Counted from the first letter of the stretch, positions 36,453 to 50,236 are shown. The stretch is DNA of 64,000 bases from Podospora comata (GCA_017354895.1 CP071495.1:2649001-2713000); one strand, 5' to 3'. Notes: generated by a model from the letters alone, not told the origin. Program-made: numbers and translations.

Positions 36453-39400
36453 TTCTTGTCAGCTGGGGTGATCTGGATTCAAGCGTAGAGAGGCGAGACG
36501 GAGGTGCTGATGTTCAGGCCGCGCAGAGCTGTGCGGTAGAAGTAGTGACAATCTTGAAGACAGTAAGGTGGCATTCCACTGGAAATGCAGAGGTGAAATA
36601 TTCTCAAGATGATTGAGGGAAAGGAGCGAGAAAAGCGCGAGCTGGATCCTAGGGGGAATGGGGACAAACAAGACACCGGTCCTCGGCCGGGACAGTTCGG
36701 GATTATATGGCGGCGGGAAGCTCGGGGATGGGGATGAGGGAAGGTGGAGGAGTAGAGATATTGAGGCAGAGTGGACCCCCCATTTCCACGGCCCGCACTC
36801 ACGGAGCTGTCCTCCTACTCATGAGTTGTAGCATGTGGGACTAGGCATCTCAATCATAGACACAGCTCGAAGAGCATGTGGCCTATCTAAGCGCAACAAG
36901 GCGGGGAGGTCAGGAGTGATTGGACGTAGTGGGTTAGGAAGCCTCCTCCGCAGGCCCGAACGCTCAATCTGGATGCGCCCATCTAATGATGTGCCGAGCG
37001 GGCGCACCACACTCTGGTCCCCAGGTCCGGGATAAGAAAACGAGAGAAGAGAGAGACGAGACGCAACATACCCAGGAATCCAACAACCAACTGCTACTTG
37101 CGGCAATTCGACCGAGCTGTTCGGGGCGGCGGACGGAGGCGTGGAACGGTGGGTAGTGTATGGATAAGGATGTAGTGAGATTTAGACGAGGCAAACAGCA
37201 AAAGATGGTTGAGGGAGGGGCCGTCCGAGGAGTTCCCGTCGTCTGAACTTATTGCCCCGTGGTTGACTGATTAGTCTCTGTCATTGTCAAGGTCATCTGC
37301 CTCTCCGGTGGCTTATCGCTCACATAACCACAAGGCCTATGCCAGCCGTTGACGGCAGCCCAGGCGTCGATGAACCAGGCTTCCTGACCTGCCTCTCCTG
37401 CGTCACAGGTGCAGACGACAGGGCGGGGGGGGGGGCACTGGGGGCACACAATGGAACTCCAGGCGGAATGGAACCGGGGTCTTGGTAAGGACGTCACTTT
37501 CTCCAAATGACGTTTAGATCCCCACCAATTGGCAGCCTCTAAAATGGAAGGCTTCCGTCTGGACACGGGTGTTTTTTGATGACTGGACAAAGACCAAAAC
37601 GAAGACGAGACGGTGCTGCTGTCACAGTGCTCTCGGTGTAGACTACACGGGGCGATCGACCGGGAACGGGCTTCGTCGAGGGCCTTGGTAAAGGTTGGTT
37701 GGTCTTCGGACAAGAGGATGTCGTGCGGTTGGGCAAGGGATCGAAGCACAGTTTCTGGGCTGCATCCAAGCACTCCACGTTCCACGGTGGGGTTTTCCTG
37801 GGGATTCGGTGCCAAGCCACTTGCAACGCTCTCCAGGTTTCCCCACACGGAGGAAGTCACTGTTATGGCGACGTGGGACTGTCAGTCAGAGATGGACCGT
37901 CTTCACTCGTTGGTGATGGCCTATTCTCCGGCAAAGATTAGACAACCAGGAAGCTGGGACAGCTGCAGGAAAGATAGATTACCTGTACGGACAGAGTAGG
38001 TGCACATAAGGTGAGGGGTACCAAGAGTCTGGGCCAAGCTGAAGCGATGTCCAAAGCGGCTGGCAAGATAGGAAGAGGAATATAGTTCCAGCGAGATTTC
38101 CAGTGTCGGCTGCGCTCTGTGAGAGGGCGGGTGCCCAAGAGAATCAGTCGTGAGCATGTGAACAAGACAGACGGGAGAAAGCCAAGACTCAGCAGCGGCA
38201 GATGGGCCAAGAAACCCCACGTAGGCTAACCATCTCCCGGCCGAACGGATATGTGGGGCTGACCCAATATCTCTGAGCCTCTTCAGACTTCAATGGTCAA
38301 AAAGGTCTCTTCTGTTGTGTGGCCGTATGCACCTTGTGTTCATCTTCAAAGTGCAATATATCCATGTTACAACGTCTGTTCCAGAAGCATCTTCCAACTG
38401 GTTTCAGCACACTGGCTGCTCCCGCTGGGCATTCCACGTGCAGATAGGATTCTCAGTTCTTGTTCCCCGCGGTAAGAGTTCGGATCAATGGACAGCCTCC
38501 AGGATCGAGCTGGCACGCCATGCACTTCATCCACTCTCTTTCAAGACATCCAATCAGAAATTCTCCAAAAAAGAAAATCCATGGATGGTGGCGCTTCCCC
38601 AGATATTGCTGACATTTGGCACATGGCTGCCGCCGGGTGTGCCAGATGCATCGCCAACTGCCAAGCACCCCGCAACCGGTCTGTGCTGGTAGATACCCGA
38701 AGCCTTTCAAGATTGCCATTTCCTGCGGAAATTGGATTCTCCGACTGCGGAGCTGGTGTACAGCGATTCAGGTTGTTGTTGACATTACGAGAGGACTTCG
38801 GGCAGAGCCTCACAGGGGTAGGCTTGGCCATCTGGTGGCGTTCTGTAATGCAGAACATCCCTGGGTGCAGAAGCTCAGCAGGCCCCTGTCGACGACGACC
38901 TCCCTAAACTTCCCAGATTCGAGGCCGGCTTCGGCGTTCCCGCTGGTTGTCTTTTCTGACGGGAAGCTGGACGAAATCATCAGATGGTTCAACCAATCTC
39001 TTACGTATTCGAGGGGCCATTGCCGGCATAAGCCGCACACTCTGTACGGTGGGTCCATTCATAAAAGCTTGTGAGGCTATTTGGACGTCCAACCATCAAA
39101 TACCCTGACTTAGGTCGCTCTGAATAGATATCAAAAGGGCATATGTAGACGATGAGGTTTATCTGAGATTTATCTGAGATTTATCTCCCACCGTTGGCTT
39201 GTTAAGTTAACAAACGGTCTGATGTTGGCAATCTGATAAGATTAAATATTACCGATTAAGCTTTGTCAACGGTCTGGGCATGTCCCCGGTGTTAGGGAAA
39301 AAACAGCCACCACTGTAAAGAGCGCGGCTTACACGATGGTTGCCTAACTGTGAGCTTTGCCAAACACCGTTAGCCACCTGCCATCTCAATCCCATCGAAC

Positions 39401-39503
39401 CATTAAGCTTCGTGGCGTTTTGTTTCCGATTTTCGCAAACTGCAAACTACATCTCCTTTTTGGATATTGATCATTTTTTCTAGCCCTTCTTTAAACAGCA
39501 AAC
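36453..39503. other. Intergenic region without recognisable gene
   Basis: About 3 kb upstream of two divergent genes. A frame on the minus strand (37249-37860) is open for 203 codons but starts with GTG and has no domain. From about 39,080 the sequence turns AT-rich and contains the triple GATA-type repeat at 39158-39190 and a repeated AACGGTCTG word (39214, 39269). Confidence 0.4.
39158..39190. promoter_or_regulatory. Triple 11-bp repeat carrying GATA-type sites
   Basis: TTTATCTGAGA occurs twice in tandem and a third copy diverges after TTTATCT. Each copy holds AGATAA on the minus strand, a WGATAR site recognised by fungal GATA regulators, repeated every 11 bp (about one helical turn). It lies about 315 bp upstream of the 2EXR gene. 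The regulator and function are inferred. Confidence 0.45.
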
Positions 39504-40325
39504 ATGTCTCTATTGTGGTATAACCGGGGCGAGGAAAAGACCCGGCTCCGGCTCGAGTTTCAAGTTGTCCACGATGGCCTGGATGAGGGGATTTCTAAAC
39601 AACAACCAACCCAGACTTTCACCTGCTTTGGTGATCTTCCGCCAGAAATCCGACTATCTATCTGGGAAGTCTTGATCCAACCGAGGATCGTTCTGGCAGC
39701 ATGTGTGGACAACCGGTGCAAGACCCAGAAACACGCCCAAATGGCCAAGCGTTCAACGACACGCTCCATCCCGGTCTTGCTTCATGTAAACCGCGAATCT
39801 CGCGCTCTTGCTCTCCGCCACTACGAGCTCACCTTTGCCTGGAAGATTCCGCCGAGATTGGCCGCCCCAGAAACGAGTGTGTTGCCCGCACAGGGTGACG
39901 CTCGTGTTTGGTTCAACTTCAACCTGGATGCTTTGCTCCTACTTGGCGAGCTCGAACCTTACGATGAGTTTGGCTTCAGCTCGCCCATGTCTCACTTCTT
40001 TCGCAAAGAGGACACCGCCCGCATAAAGCACATTGCCTGTGCCTTTGAGGAGCTACATCTCAGCCTCTACGAGTCCGATTCCATCTTTGGCACTTTGTTT
40101 CACATCATCGACCGTTGCCCTGCCGCTCAACGTCTCCTCATCACCACCACGACTGAAGACACAGAGACGCGCCACTTGAGACTGCCCACTCTTGACAACG
40201 TTGTCCAGAAGCTCTGGTGTGCTTTCCTAAACGGCACCACCTGCGTCAACGAGTCTCTGGCCAACATGCAAATCCTCATGATCGCCGAGGATGGTCTCGC
40301 TTCGTTCATCAACGAGAACAGGTAG
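39504..40325 (+). CDS. 2EXR (F-box-like) domain protein
   Basis: A single-exon protein of 273 residues. Residues 40-62 (FGDLPPEIRLSIWEVLIQPR) form the F-box-like helix pair typical of the 2EXR family, which is greatly expanded in filamentous ascomycetes. The second family block, LLHVNRESRALALRHYE, lies at 92-108. A conserved-looking WFNFNLDALLL stretch and an RIKHIA segment follow. The molecular role of 2EXR proteins is largely unknown, and a link to ubiquitin ligase adaptors is only suggested by the F-box likeness. The start is chosen as the first ATG after a stop-rich AT-rich leader. The domain call is solid. Confidence 0.82.
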   Translation: MSLLWYNRGEEKTRLRLEFQVVHDGLDEGISKQQPTQTFTCFGDLPPEIRLSIWEVLIQPRIVLAACVDNRCKTQKHAQMAKRSTTRSIPVLLHVNRESRALALRHYELTFAWKIPPRLAAPETSVLPAQGDARVWFNFNLDALLLLGELEPYDEFGFSSPMSHFFRKEDTARIKHIACAFEELHLSLYESDSIFGTLFHIIDRCPAAQRLLITTTTEDTETRHLRLPTLDNVVQKLWCAFLNGTTCVNESLANMQILMIAEDGLASFINENR

Positions 40326-43300
40326 CAAAAGCCTGGTGGTTAGATACGGGCTTCACGAGGAAGGGTTGGCATAGGGAATGCATAATCTCGCTTGCTAATG
40401 CTATGGATCCTTCAAACAGCGTTCCACCTGAAACCAGTGCTTTGCCTCCCAGGTAATGCATGTGAAATCGCCGCCTTTCTCTCGTGTTTCATTTCTTCAC
40501 CAGCCGCAATACCGACCAGCCATCGTTATACTTGTTACAAACCCGCTTCCCAAGAGAAACCCATGGTCCCCACTCGTGTTCTCACGCCCTTTCAGCCAGC
40601 CCCGAAGTGCCGAGGTAGCAGATGGAGGCTCTTTAAATCCCTCGCATCATGTTCGTTTCCATATTTGCCGAGGTGGCGCCACACGGGCCGACCCGCGGTC
40701 GATCAAGGGGATCTGTCGTTTCGATCGACCCATATCCGCAAGGCCGTTTCCTTATCGTCGTTATCCCAAGCTTGGTTGCCCTCGGGTTTAGTAAGGAGGC
40801 TCTGGAGGATTGGGAGTGGGAGGTGTAGGAGCGGGAGGAGGTTGAGGCTTGCCCTGGCAAACGAAGGAGGATGCAGGAAGTAAATGCGCCATCTGTGGAA
40901 GAGGTTGACATTAGCCCTGTGGCACCCCGCTCTGCATTTCATGCAACATACCTTGGGAAGCTCCGGATTGGCTATCGCTGGATACGGCCTATTGATGAAG
41001 GTTGGTTCCGGTCCCTCCGTGCTATGTTTTGACGGTGCTAGTGTTCTAATAGGAACCTTAGGGACTGGTTGTTTAGCTTCGCTTCGGATCTCGGCGTCTG
41101 AAGAGGTTGAAGAGGATGAAGAATGCTGAGCAGGTCGACTGGAAGACACCTGGTGATCAGCTCCTCTTTAAGCACTGCGAGGACCCGATGTCCCCCACAC
41201 ACTTTCCTTTCTCAAAAGAGGCCTGAGCGAAGACTCCTCCCTTGAGGGGAGGGCGAGAGATACAGTTCCATCTTGGCCATGGGCCCCCGATAGTGAGACC
41301 AGCCCACTGCTCCTATCGAAAGGCGTCCAGCACTGCATGTGGCATCCCACTCGGACGCGGGTTGATGGACAGGGTTGCGTAGTGACTCGTCTGCCAGGCT
41401 CTCTCAGGAGCCCGGCTGATTCGACTGCTCGATGATGGGGGGCAGTACATGGTGCCCGGCAGCAGCGCACGGATAATAAATCCACAATCTGATGATTGCG
41501 GAACACCCTCATCCTTGGACTGAACCGGTATCTTGATCATCCCAAGCAGGGGTCGAAATCTATGCAAAGCTGTCCAGGTGACAGGTCGCGGGAACGTGGT
41601 GGTCTGGCATCCCAGAGATTAAAGGGCGTGTTAAGACCGCACGTTTAAGCCGCAGCCCACTCCGGTGACGCTATGGATCTCTATCAAGCCCACGCCATCG
41701 AGACGTTCCCCGCTATACATGCTTCGCCTTTCTCCTAGTGCCTGTCCTCGACTACGGACTATGTCCTGCAGGGCGGCCGCTCCAGCCGTCTGGCGGTTTT
41801 GGAAACAACAGGGCAGCATGGCTGTTTACGAGAAACGGACCGACGGCATGTTTCCAAGCGGAAGAGCATGTCGTTCTGGTGGCTCTAGAGTGGATTCGAA
41901 AGCTGCCCGCAGCGTATGCGGCCATAGGTCCCATTTTCCAAGTGACATTCTGGTTAAACAGCCAGGACACGAGGACACGATAATATCCACGATAATGCTC
42001 AGCGAACCGACCCACAGTTGACACAAGTCCGGGTCGACCAAACAGGCAAGCAGTGTAAAAAAATAAATGGTAAAAAGGTGGGATATCTGGCAATCCAACC
42101 TGGCATCTCAAGTCCTTTGACAGGTGGGACACTGTGACGGGCGACCCGCTCTATGGGGGAGGGGGAGGGGGGGAGCCCCTGAGACACCGCGCAGTACCGA
42201 GTCCGATGCCACACAGTCTGTTCTTTTCTCTGCGCCATCGATCATTGACCGTACCCGCCGATGCACAGCGGGATGGGCTGCTCTCTGCAGGAATGACTTG
42301 CTTCTTACAGACGGTGGAGCATGACGGTGGCTTGCAAGGTTCTGTCTCTCTCCCGTGTCCTGAAGCTCCTCGGTACCATTCAGGACGGGTTGAGCTCCCT
42401 GTCCCCCACATGGATGGATGTTATGTTTCATACAGAGTCCGTGAGAGCCACGTGCGGCCATTTCTTTTTTCTTTTTTTTTTCTACGAGAATCTGATATCA
42501 GCCTTGTCAACCTCGGGCTTGCCGGTGTTGACATCGTCTGGAATTTTCTCAGATCATCAAGACCTACTGGGGGGGGGGGTTCGAGGTTGACGGCTGACCC
42601 CCAATTGTTATCACTTTTCTCTAGTGACAAGTCAGATATCACACTCCAAACCTCACCAACGTCCCTCTCGTGCCCTGGCATATTGCACCTCCGAACTCGT
42701 CTCTCTGTCACCTGTCTCTGCAGATCCGGAGCGCGTTGGAGGAAAGGTCAAGCATTCGACATGTCTGTTACAGTCTGCCCTAGCGAGATATTAGGGGGAT
42801 CAACCCCGCCAAAACGTTGACACTAACACCGTTCAGCCGGCCCCGCTTTTTACCCTTCTCCAGTCCTTTCTCGGAGGGAAAGTTCTCTTCTAGAATCTTT
42901 CCCGTTCGAATCATTCACCTATTTTAAGAGGCGGCCTGTATCCAACAACAGCATCTTGGGCGGGTGGTAGATATCTTATTCAGTTCTTATTTACCAACCC
43001 TCCCCCACGCCGTAGATAGTGGGACAAAGAAGCCTCATTGTTTCCCCTTGGAGCCATGACGTTATATTTGCTACCCCGATTCTATGCATATCAATATACC
43101 ACTTATTATGGGGGAAGGCCAACCCCAACCCCCATGGTATGGAGAGGAGAGGAGGGAGTTTGGAAACGCGATTGGTCTTGGTACACAGGGCATTGCTGAA
43201 AGGTTTAAGCGCATCTATGGCGTGCATGAAATGACTGACAGGGATTTTCATGGTAACCACAAAACAGGCACAAGCAAAGAAGGGGGGAGGGGGTTGGAAC

Positions 43301-44324
43301 ACACAAGTGCCACATTGGGAAACCCAGCCGTTCCTCATAGGTTGAAACTCGCATCCGCGTACTCTCGTTGCGGATGGGGTGGGTTTGTAAGATGGCAAGT
43401 TTTTTTCTTCTTCATTGTTCTTCTTTGTCGGAGTTTGATGTTGTTCTTCTTCTTCCCCGCGGTATTCGTTACCGTACCTTTGGTGGTGGATAAGGGTGAA
43501 TTGAATGCCGGGAAGCCGGAGGAAACCCCGCCTCTCTTTTTGGGGGTCATGAAGTGGAAATAGTGCAAGGATATGAAGAAAAAACAACGCAACCCCGCCC
43601 TTATGTATGCTGAGGCTCTTGGTAGGCTGGTTTTGGTTGGTGTTGGGCATATCGCGATCGGATTTTTCTTGGCCAGAGCAGGTGTATGTTCAGTGTTGTG
43701 GGGTTAATGGGGGACATTGACGACAGAGGGAGGAGGGGTTCATATTGGATCAATTGATAGGTGTATGATAGAGGGGCAATTCCAACGATGAGGTAAGAAG
43801 AGATGGTGATACCTGACATATGATGATGGTAGGTGATGGTGGTGGTGGTGGTGGTGGAGGATGAGAAATCGCGCGCGCCGCGTGTAACCAGGGCGGCTCT
43901 GTCATATGCTTTTTTTTTTCTTGTTGCGTCTCTCGCTTGATGGGTTGTTGCCTTGGTAAAGTATGCTTGAGGTGGACACCTGGCTACCATCATCCCGGCG
44001 GCCATGGGGGATGGGATGGGGAGAGAGGAGAGGGGGGTGTTGCCTCCTCTAAGCCGAGCAACGAGCGACTGTGTTGGTTGGATACGGTAGTGGGATGTGG
44101 TGAGGAGACAAAGAGTGGGTTTGACTGCCGGTTGACCGTTGGCGTTGTACTAAAAGGGGAGAGTACTATCTCGGTTTGCTGTTGCGTTTTCTTTTTCTCT
44201 TTTCCTCTCTTTGTTTTTCAAGATAGTTTCTTGAACTTTTTGTTTACCCAAGACATCCATCTGTTGGAGCATCAACACCACACTACCACCCATCACCAAC
44301 CTTCCCGCCCTCACCACAGCCAAA
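40326..44324. other. Gene-poor 4-kb region
   Basis: Apart from a doubtful small minus-strand gene (about 40838-41149) I see nothing convincing. Long open frames such as 42134-42820 (plus) start with GTG, run through homopolymer tracts and have no family resemblance. The stretch 43,800-44,320 holds GGT repeats and the presumed promoter and leader of the SET-domain gene. Confidence 0.4.
40838..41149 (-). CDS. Possible small spliced gene, start not found
   Basis: Two minus-strand segments, about 41149-40950 and 40890-40785, can be joined by an intron with donor GTATGT, a CTAAT branch and acceptor CACAG. The join is in phase and the second part reads MAHLLPASSFVCQGKP followed by a Pro-Pro-rich tail and a stop (the coding end falls close to 40788). 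The first segment has no ATG in frame; it opens after a stop near 41170 and could begin in an unseen upstream exon. No domain is recognised, so treat it as a hint. Confidence 0.22.
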
Positions 44325-45086
44325 ATGTCCCACGTGACCCCCCACTGGCCCCAACCCTCCCACCCTACCATCCAACAAGTCATCTACGCCACCGACGACA
44401 CCTCCTTCACAACCAAATCCCTCTCCCTCATCACCCTCCCCCCCTTCGGCCTCTTCGCCAAGCTAGACTTCCCCCCCTGCACCCCCGCCCCCTCCCCAAC
44501 CTATGCTACCGTCCAGTGCGGGATCAACTCCCACCTAAACCTCAACTCTGACCTCCTCTACATCAACCACTCGTGCGACCCCTCCCTCATCTTCGACACC
44601 ACCAACCTCGTCGTCATGGCCGGACCAAAAGGGCTCAAAGTCGGGGAGGAACTCACCTTCTTCTACCCCTCGACTGAATACGCCATGGCCCAGCCGTTCG
44701 ACTGCTTCTGTGGAAGCAGCAGCTGTAAAGGACGGATCAGCGGCGCGAGGGATATGAAGCCTGAGCAGCTGGAGGGTATGTTTCTCAACGCGCATATCAG
44801 GGAGCTGCTGGGGATGAACGGGACAAAGGGGGGACAAGATGATGAGACCGCAAAGGCGCTGAGGGAGGTTGTCAGGGCTGCCGAGCGGGCTTTGGACGGG
44901 TACTTGGCTGCTAAGGGTGGTGCTGCCGGCAAGGGGGAGGAAAAGAAAATCAATGGGGTGAAGAAGGTTTTGAACGGGGGTTATGCCAACGGAAACGGGA
45001 TCGAGATTGAGGCTGAGGGGTTGAGGGCCAGGGGAACGACGTCACGGGAGCTGAGCGGGGAGATGGGGGGTGATACGAGGGCTTAG
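44325..45086 (+). CDS. SET domain protein (lysine methyltransferase-like)
   Basis: A single-exon protein of 253 residues. The C-terminal half of a SET fold is clear: INHSCDPS (residues 80-87), which binds the methyl donor, and ELTFFYPSTEY (109-119). A post-SET-like cysteine cluster follows (Cys127, Cys129, Cys134 in CFCGSSSCKG). The N-terminal half (TKSLSLITLPPFGLFAKLD) would be a short SET N-part. Many fungi carry small stand-alone SET proteins of this kind, and some sit near metabolite clusters, but no cluster is visible here. A Lys/Glu/Gly-rich C-terminal tail of about 100 residues looks disordered. The substrate is unknown. The domain call is firm and histone methylation is inference. Confidence 0.8.
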   Translation: MSHVTPHWPQPSHPTIQQVIYATDDTSFTTKSLSLITLPPFGLFAKLDFPPCTPAPSPTYATVQCGINSHLNLNSDLLYINHSCDPSLIFDTTNLVVMAGPKGLKVGEELTFFYPSTEYAMAQPFDCFCGSSSCKGRISGARDMKPEQLEGMFLNAHIRELLGMNGTKGGQDDETAKALREVVRAAERALDGYLAAKGGAAGKGEEKKINGVKKVLNGGYANGNGIEIEAEGLRARGTTSRELSGEMGGDTRA

Positions 45087-45484
45087 GTTGGGGGGATGGG
45101 AAGAAAATGAGGGACGGGGGGACAGGCTGGTTTTAACACGGCTTGTTGTTTCTTTTGTTTTTCTTTGGATGAGTGAAAGAGAGGATGTTCAACATATCCT
45201 TGTTTTGTAGTCGCATTTTGGCTTTGACAGTTGAATGCATTTTGCTTTTGCCTTATGTTTGCAACTTCCACTTTGATCTCATAAAATACACAGAGGAGAG
45301 TGGTATCATATTTTACATCTGCCTCCAACTCCCACCAGCCCCTTTCCCAATGCTCACATAACCGCTTGCCAGCACCTACCCCCCTCTTGTTACGCCTGAT
45401 GTACAATAACCCATAAATACACCCCGCCCATTCATTCATAAGCATAGACATGAAACTCATAATCGCACACTTGCTTCCCCAGTG
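45087..45484. other. Convergent 3' region
   Basis: A short gap between the SET-domain gene and the convergent minus-strand gene. It is AT-rich in its left part and C-rich toward 45,480. No gene or clear repeat is seen. Confidence 0.4.
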
Positions 45485-46539
45485 TCACCTCCCCTTCCCA
45501 CTCCCCTCAAAACAACCCCCCCCATTCCCCGCAAAAGCAGGACAAGGCGCCCCCCCGTCCCCCCCTCTAAACCCCCCCAACAACCAATCCGTCAACCCCA
45601 CCACCTTAGCCCCCACCCCCCTCTCCCACTGCCCCCCCTGCTCAACATGCTCGATAGTATGACTGATTATCCTCCCCTCCGTGTCAAAATCAAAAATAAA
45701 CAACCCGGTAAACTCTTTGCCACTACCCACCCCCTGCGCCGTCCCCACCGGGGCTTTATATTCCGTGTCTACCCCCCTTTGCTTCCCTCCGTCATCTTTC
45801 TCCCAAGGCAACCACCCATTCTTCTCCCCCTTTGCCTTTCCCAACTTTTGCTTCCCCCCCGTGGTCCTCCACCTAACAATCAGCTGCTCCCCAAAAGCAT
45901 CCTTCGGTCTCGTCTGTTGGAACGCGGGAGAGGAGTAGTGAGGGTCTTTGATCATTCGTTCCGAAAGGATTTCCAAGCGGACGTTGCCGACGAGGGGGAG
46001 GCGGTTCCATGCTATTGGTGACGACAACAGGGCGGCGATGTAGGAGATTCGGCCTGAGACGGCGGGGAGGTGGGGGTGGGTGGAGGGGAAGAGGTGCAGG
46101 GTTATGGAGGGGGAGAGGATTTCTTGGGGGAGGGGGGAGAGGAGGATGGTGGGGAGGTGGGATTGGAGGGTTCTTAGGGCTGGGAGGGGACAATGTTAGT
46201 ATGAACTGGGGGAACAAAAGAGGGAGAGGAAGGGGGAAGTGGCTCACTTTTGCCGAGCTTGACTTTGCGGTCTTTGTCTGGGGGTTTTTGGTCCGGGTCT
46301 GCGGAGGAGGGGAAGGATAGCGGGGGGTGGGAGTGGAAGTTTACTGCGGGTTGGGCCGGTACTGTTGTTGAAAGGGGGCGAGATTGGTGTGGTAGTTGGG
46401 ATGGGGGTTGTGGTTGTAGTTGTGGTGGTGAGGTTGAGGGTTGCTGGAGCTGTCTACCGGTCGTGGGAGCTGCGGGAGCTGTCCATGGTGTTGATGCGCA
46501 TGTTGATCGCAGAGCTCGAGCTCTTGATGGTGTAGACAT
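45485..46539 (-). CDS. Probable mitochondrial protein, conserved in fungi
   Basis: Minus-strand exons are 46539-46248 and 46179-45485, giving 328 residues. The intron has donor GTGAGC, branch ACTAAC and acceptor CCCAG, and the join gives TLRTLQSHLPTILLS in frame with SSPIAWNRL. The first 60 residues are rich in Arg, Ser, Pro and Gln with almost no acidic residues, which fits a mitochondrial presequence. The body contains FGEQLIVRWRTTGGK, WLPWEKD, KEFTGLFIFDFDTEGRI, SHTIEHVEQG and KVVGLTDWLLGG. These resemble fungal proteins often labelled mitochondrial protein up-regulated during meiosis. I recall that family only loosely, so the gene model is more secure than the name. The C-terminal 30 residues are Gly-rich. 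Confidence 0.7.
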
Positions 46540-47652
46540 TGACGGTTGGATATGGCAGAGTGATATTATAGTCCTCGATCGGTGAGTGCTGCTGGCGGCG
46601 TAGAGTATAGAAGACGGATTGTGCCGGGATGGTGGTGCTTGTCGGAATGATGTCAGTGTCCGAATTTCTTTTGCGGCGCTGGCGATGAACGGCTGTCGGC
46701 GCTACACTCCATTGCCATGTGGTCCTGGCGCTGTGCTCGGAGCGGGGCTCTCGGATAAGACGATAAGTGAGAGATGCAACATGTCATGTCTGAGAGATAA
46801 TCTTTTTGTAGATCTTAAGAAGTAAATTGGAATCATGGAAGTCTCCCAGGACGCTCTTTGGCCTCTGTATCACATCTATGCAGAGGCAGAACAGAATGGC
46901 TTGTGTGCTTTGTGATGTGGCTCAAACGCACTGATGGTGCCATCCGAGACTTACAACGGCACGCCCCAAGAAGCCAGCATCTCGTCCCGCTGGCCATGTG
47001 GAAAGTCAGTCGACGGCAAGCTCGGTAAAGATGCGCTGGAAACCATAGAAAAAAGAGCAACTCCTGACCGGGCGGAATAGTTTGGGTTCTGGCAGCTGAT
47101 GAAGATATCAGTCAGGCGGCAACCATCTGGGAAGATCCCGCTGTCTAGGAGTCAATTAGAGACAGCCCAGAAAGACAGCCCACTTGACGGTGGCACAAAA
47201 CTGTAACCTTCTTCCAGAAAATATTTATTTGAAAAGATACAAGCCCCCGGTTTATGTTCGTTCCACCAACACCTCCTCGTCTTGCCCATCGCCTTGCTCA
47301 TTCCGCCGTCTTTGCTCGCGATCAACAGTTGATAGGTACGCATGATACAGTGGTGTCGAGTACACCGCCCAGCCGATAAGCATCACGTGAGCCGCCCCCT
47401 AGTAGGCCCCTGCGTTTTGTCTCCAGCGGTCCAATCAAGTTGGGTCCACCCCCAGTTGTTCTGACGCCCTGACGCAGCCTTTCCAAGAGACGCCGACCGA
47501 CGACCTGCTGCCTTCTACACATCATCAACCTTCTCTCAACTGCTGTCGGCGCGAACCGTATCCCGAGCCCCTCCATCATCACCATTACCACCACCACCGT
47601 CGAGCCGACTCCTCATTCTGATATCCACCCATCGCTATCACCGCTGCCCACC
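46540..47652. other. Intergenic region and ypt1 promoter
   Basis: About 1.1 kb between divergently transcribed genes. No gene is recognised. The final 200 bases, rich in CATCACCATTACC-type runs, are the likely ypt1 leader. Confidence 0.4.
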
Positions 47653-48664
47653 ATGAATCCCGAGTAGTGAGTTGAGCCCAAGCCAGCGACCCCTGCCGTC
47701 TGCCGCCCTCTTGTCGCTTTGTTTGCCTGCTAACCACCGCCTCTATCAGAGTGCCTCTCCCACGACTGTCTTACTGGCCACGCCCCTGCAGTTCTACGGC
47801 CAGTCCCTTGCGTACAGCCCCTTCTAACGTCACACCAGATACGACTATCTCTTCAAGCTCCTCCTCATCGGAGACTCCGGTGTCGGAAAGTCTTGCTTGC
47901 TCTTGCGGTTCGCCGACGACACCTACACCGAGTCCTACATCTCCACGATCGGCGTTGACTTCGTATGCGTTCCCAAAAACAACCGAAACCTCACCAGCAG
48001 CGGCTAACCCGTATGCAGAAAATCCGGACGATCGAACTCGACGGGAAGACCGTGAAGCTCCAGATTGTATGCCCCCCGCTCGAAAGAGAAAGATGGGCAA
48101 CAGCAGCACCGGCTAACTCGAAAGCTACAGTGGGATACTGCCGGCCAAGAACGCTTCCGCACAATCACATCCTCATACTACCGTGGCGCGCACGGCATCT
48201 GCGTCGTCTACGATGTTACCGATATGGACAGCTTCAACAACGTGAAGCAATGGCTCCAAGAAATCGACAGGTACGCCACCGAGGGCGTTAACAAGCTCCT
48301 GGTTGGCAACAAGAGCGATATGGCGGATAAGAAGGTGGTTGATTACCAAGTCGCAAAGGTAAGGCTCACATTTCCCCGCAACTGTCGGGATCACATGCCT
48401 CGGGACCTTGTTGGCCCCCGCAGCAACAAGGTGTGCATCGTGCTGACCCGTGGCGTTCTGTAGGAATTTGCCGACAGCTTGGGCATCCCATTCCTCGAGA
48501 CATCAGCAAAGAACGCCAGCAACGTCGAGCAGGCTTTCTTGACCATGGCTCGCCAGATCAAGGAGCGCATGGGCAGCAGCATTGCCACCAACAACACCAA
48601 GGCGAACGTCAACGTGTCGCCTGGACAGGGTGTCTCCAACAACCAGTCCGGTGGCTGCTGCTAA
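47653..48664 (+). CDS. ypt1: Rab GTPase Ypt1 (Rab1)
   Basis: Ypt1/Rab1 is the small GTPase that tethers ER-derived vesicles at the Golgi and starts autophagosome formation. Five exons (47653-47663, 47839-47962, 48019-48066, 48131-48358, 48464-48664) give 203 residues, close to yeast Ypt1. All nucleotide-binding motifs are present: GDSGVGKS, the effector TIGVDFKIRTI, WDTAGQE, NKSD and ETSAKN. The C-terminal CysCys is the double geranylgeranylation site. The first exon is only 11 nt. Its donor (GTAGTG) was chosen because the stronger-looking GTGAGT three bases later would create a stop codon after the splice. A Gyp5-type GAP gene lies about 8 kb away. Identity is certain. Confidence 0.96.

Positions 48665-50236
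<1,572 letters not shown>

Noticed and set aside
37249-37860. 203-codon minus-strand frame
   Set aside because: It begins with GTG, has no upstream ATG or clear splice partner, no domain and no biased third positions.
42134-42820. 228-codon plus-strand frame
   Set aside because: It begins with GTG and runs through G and T homopolymers; no domain is seen.
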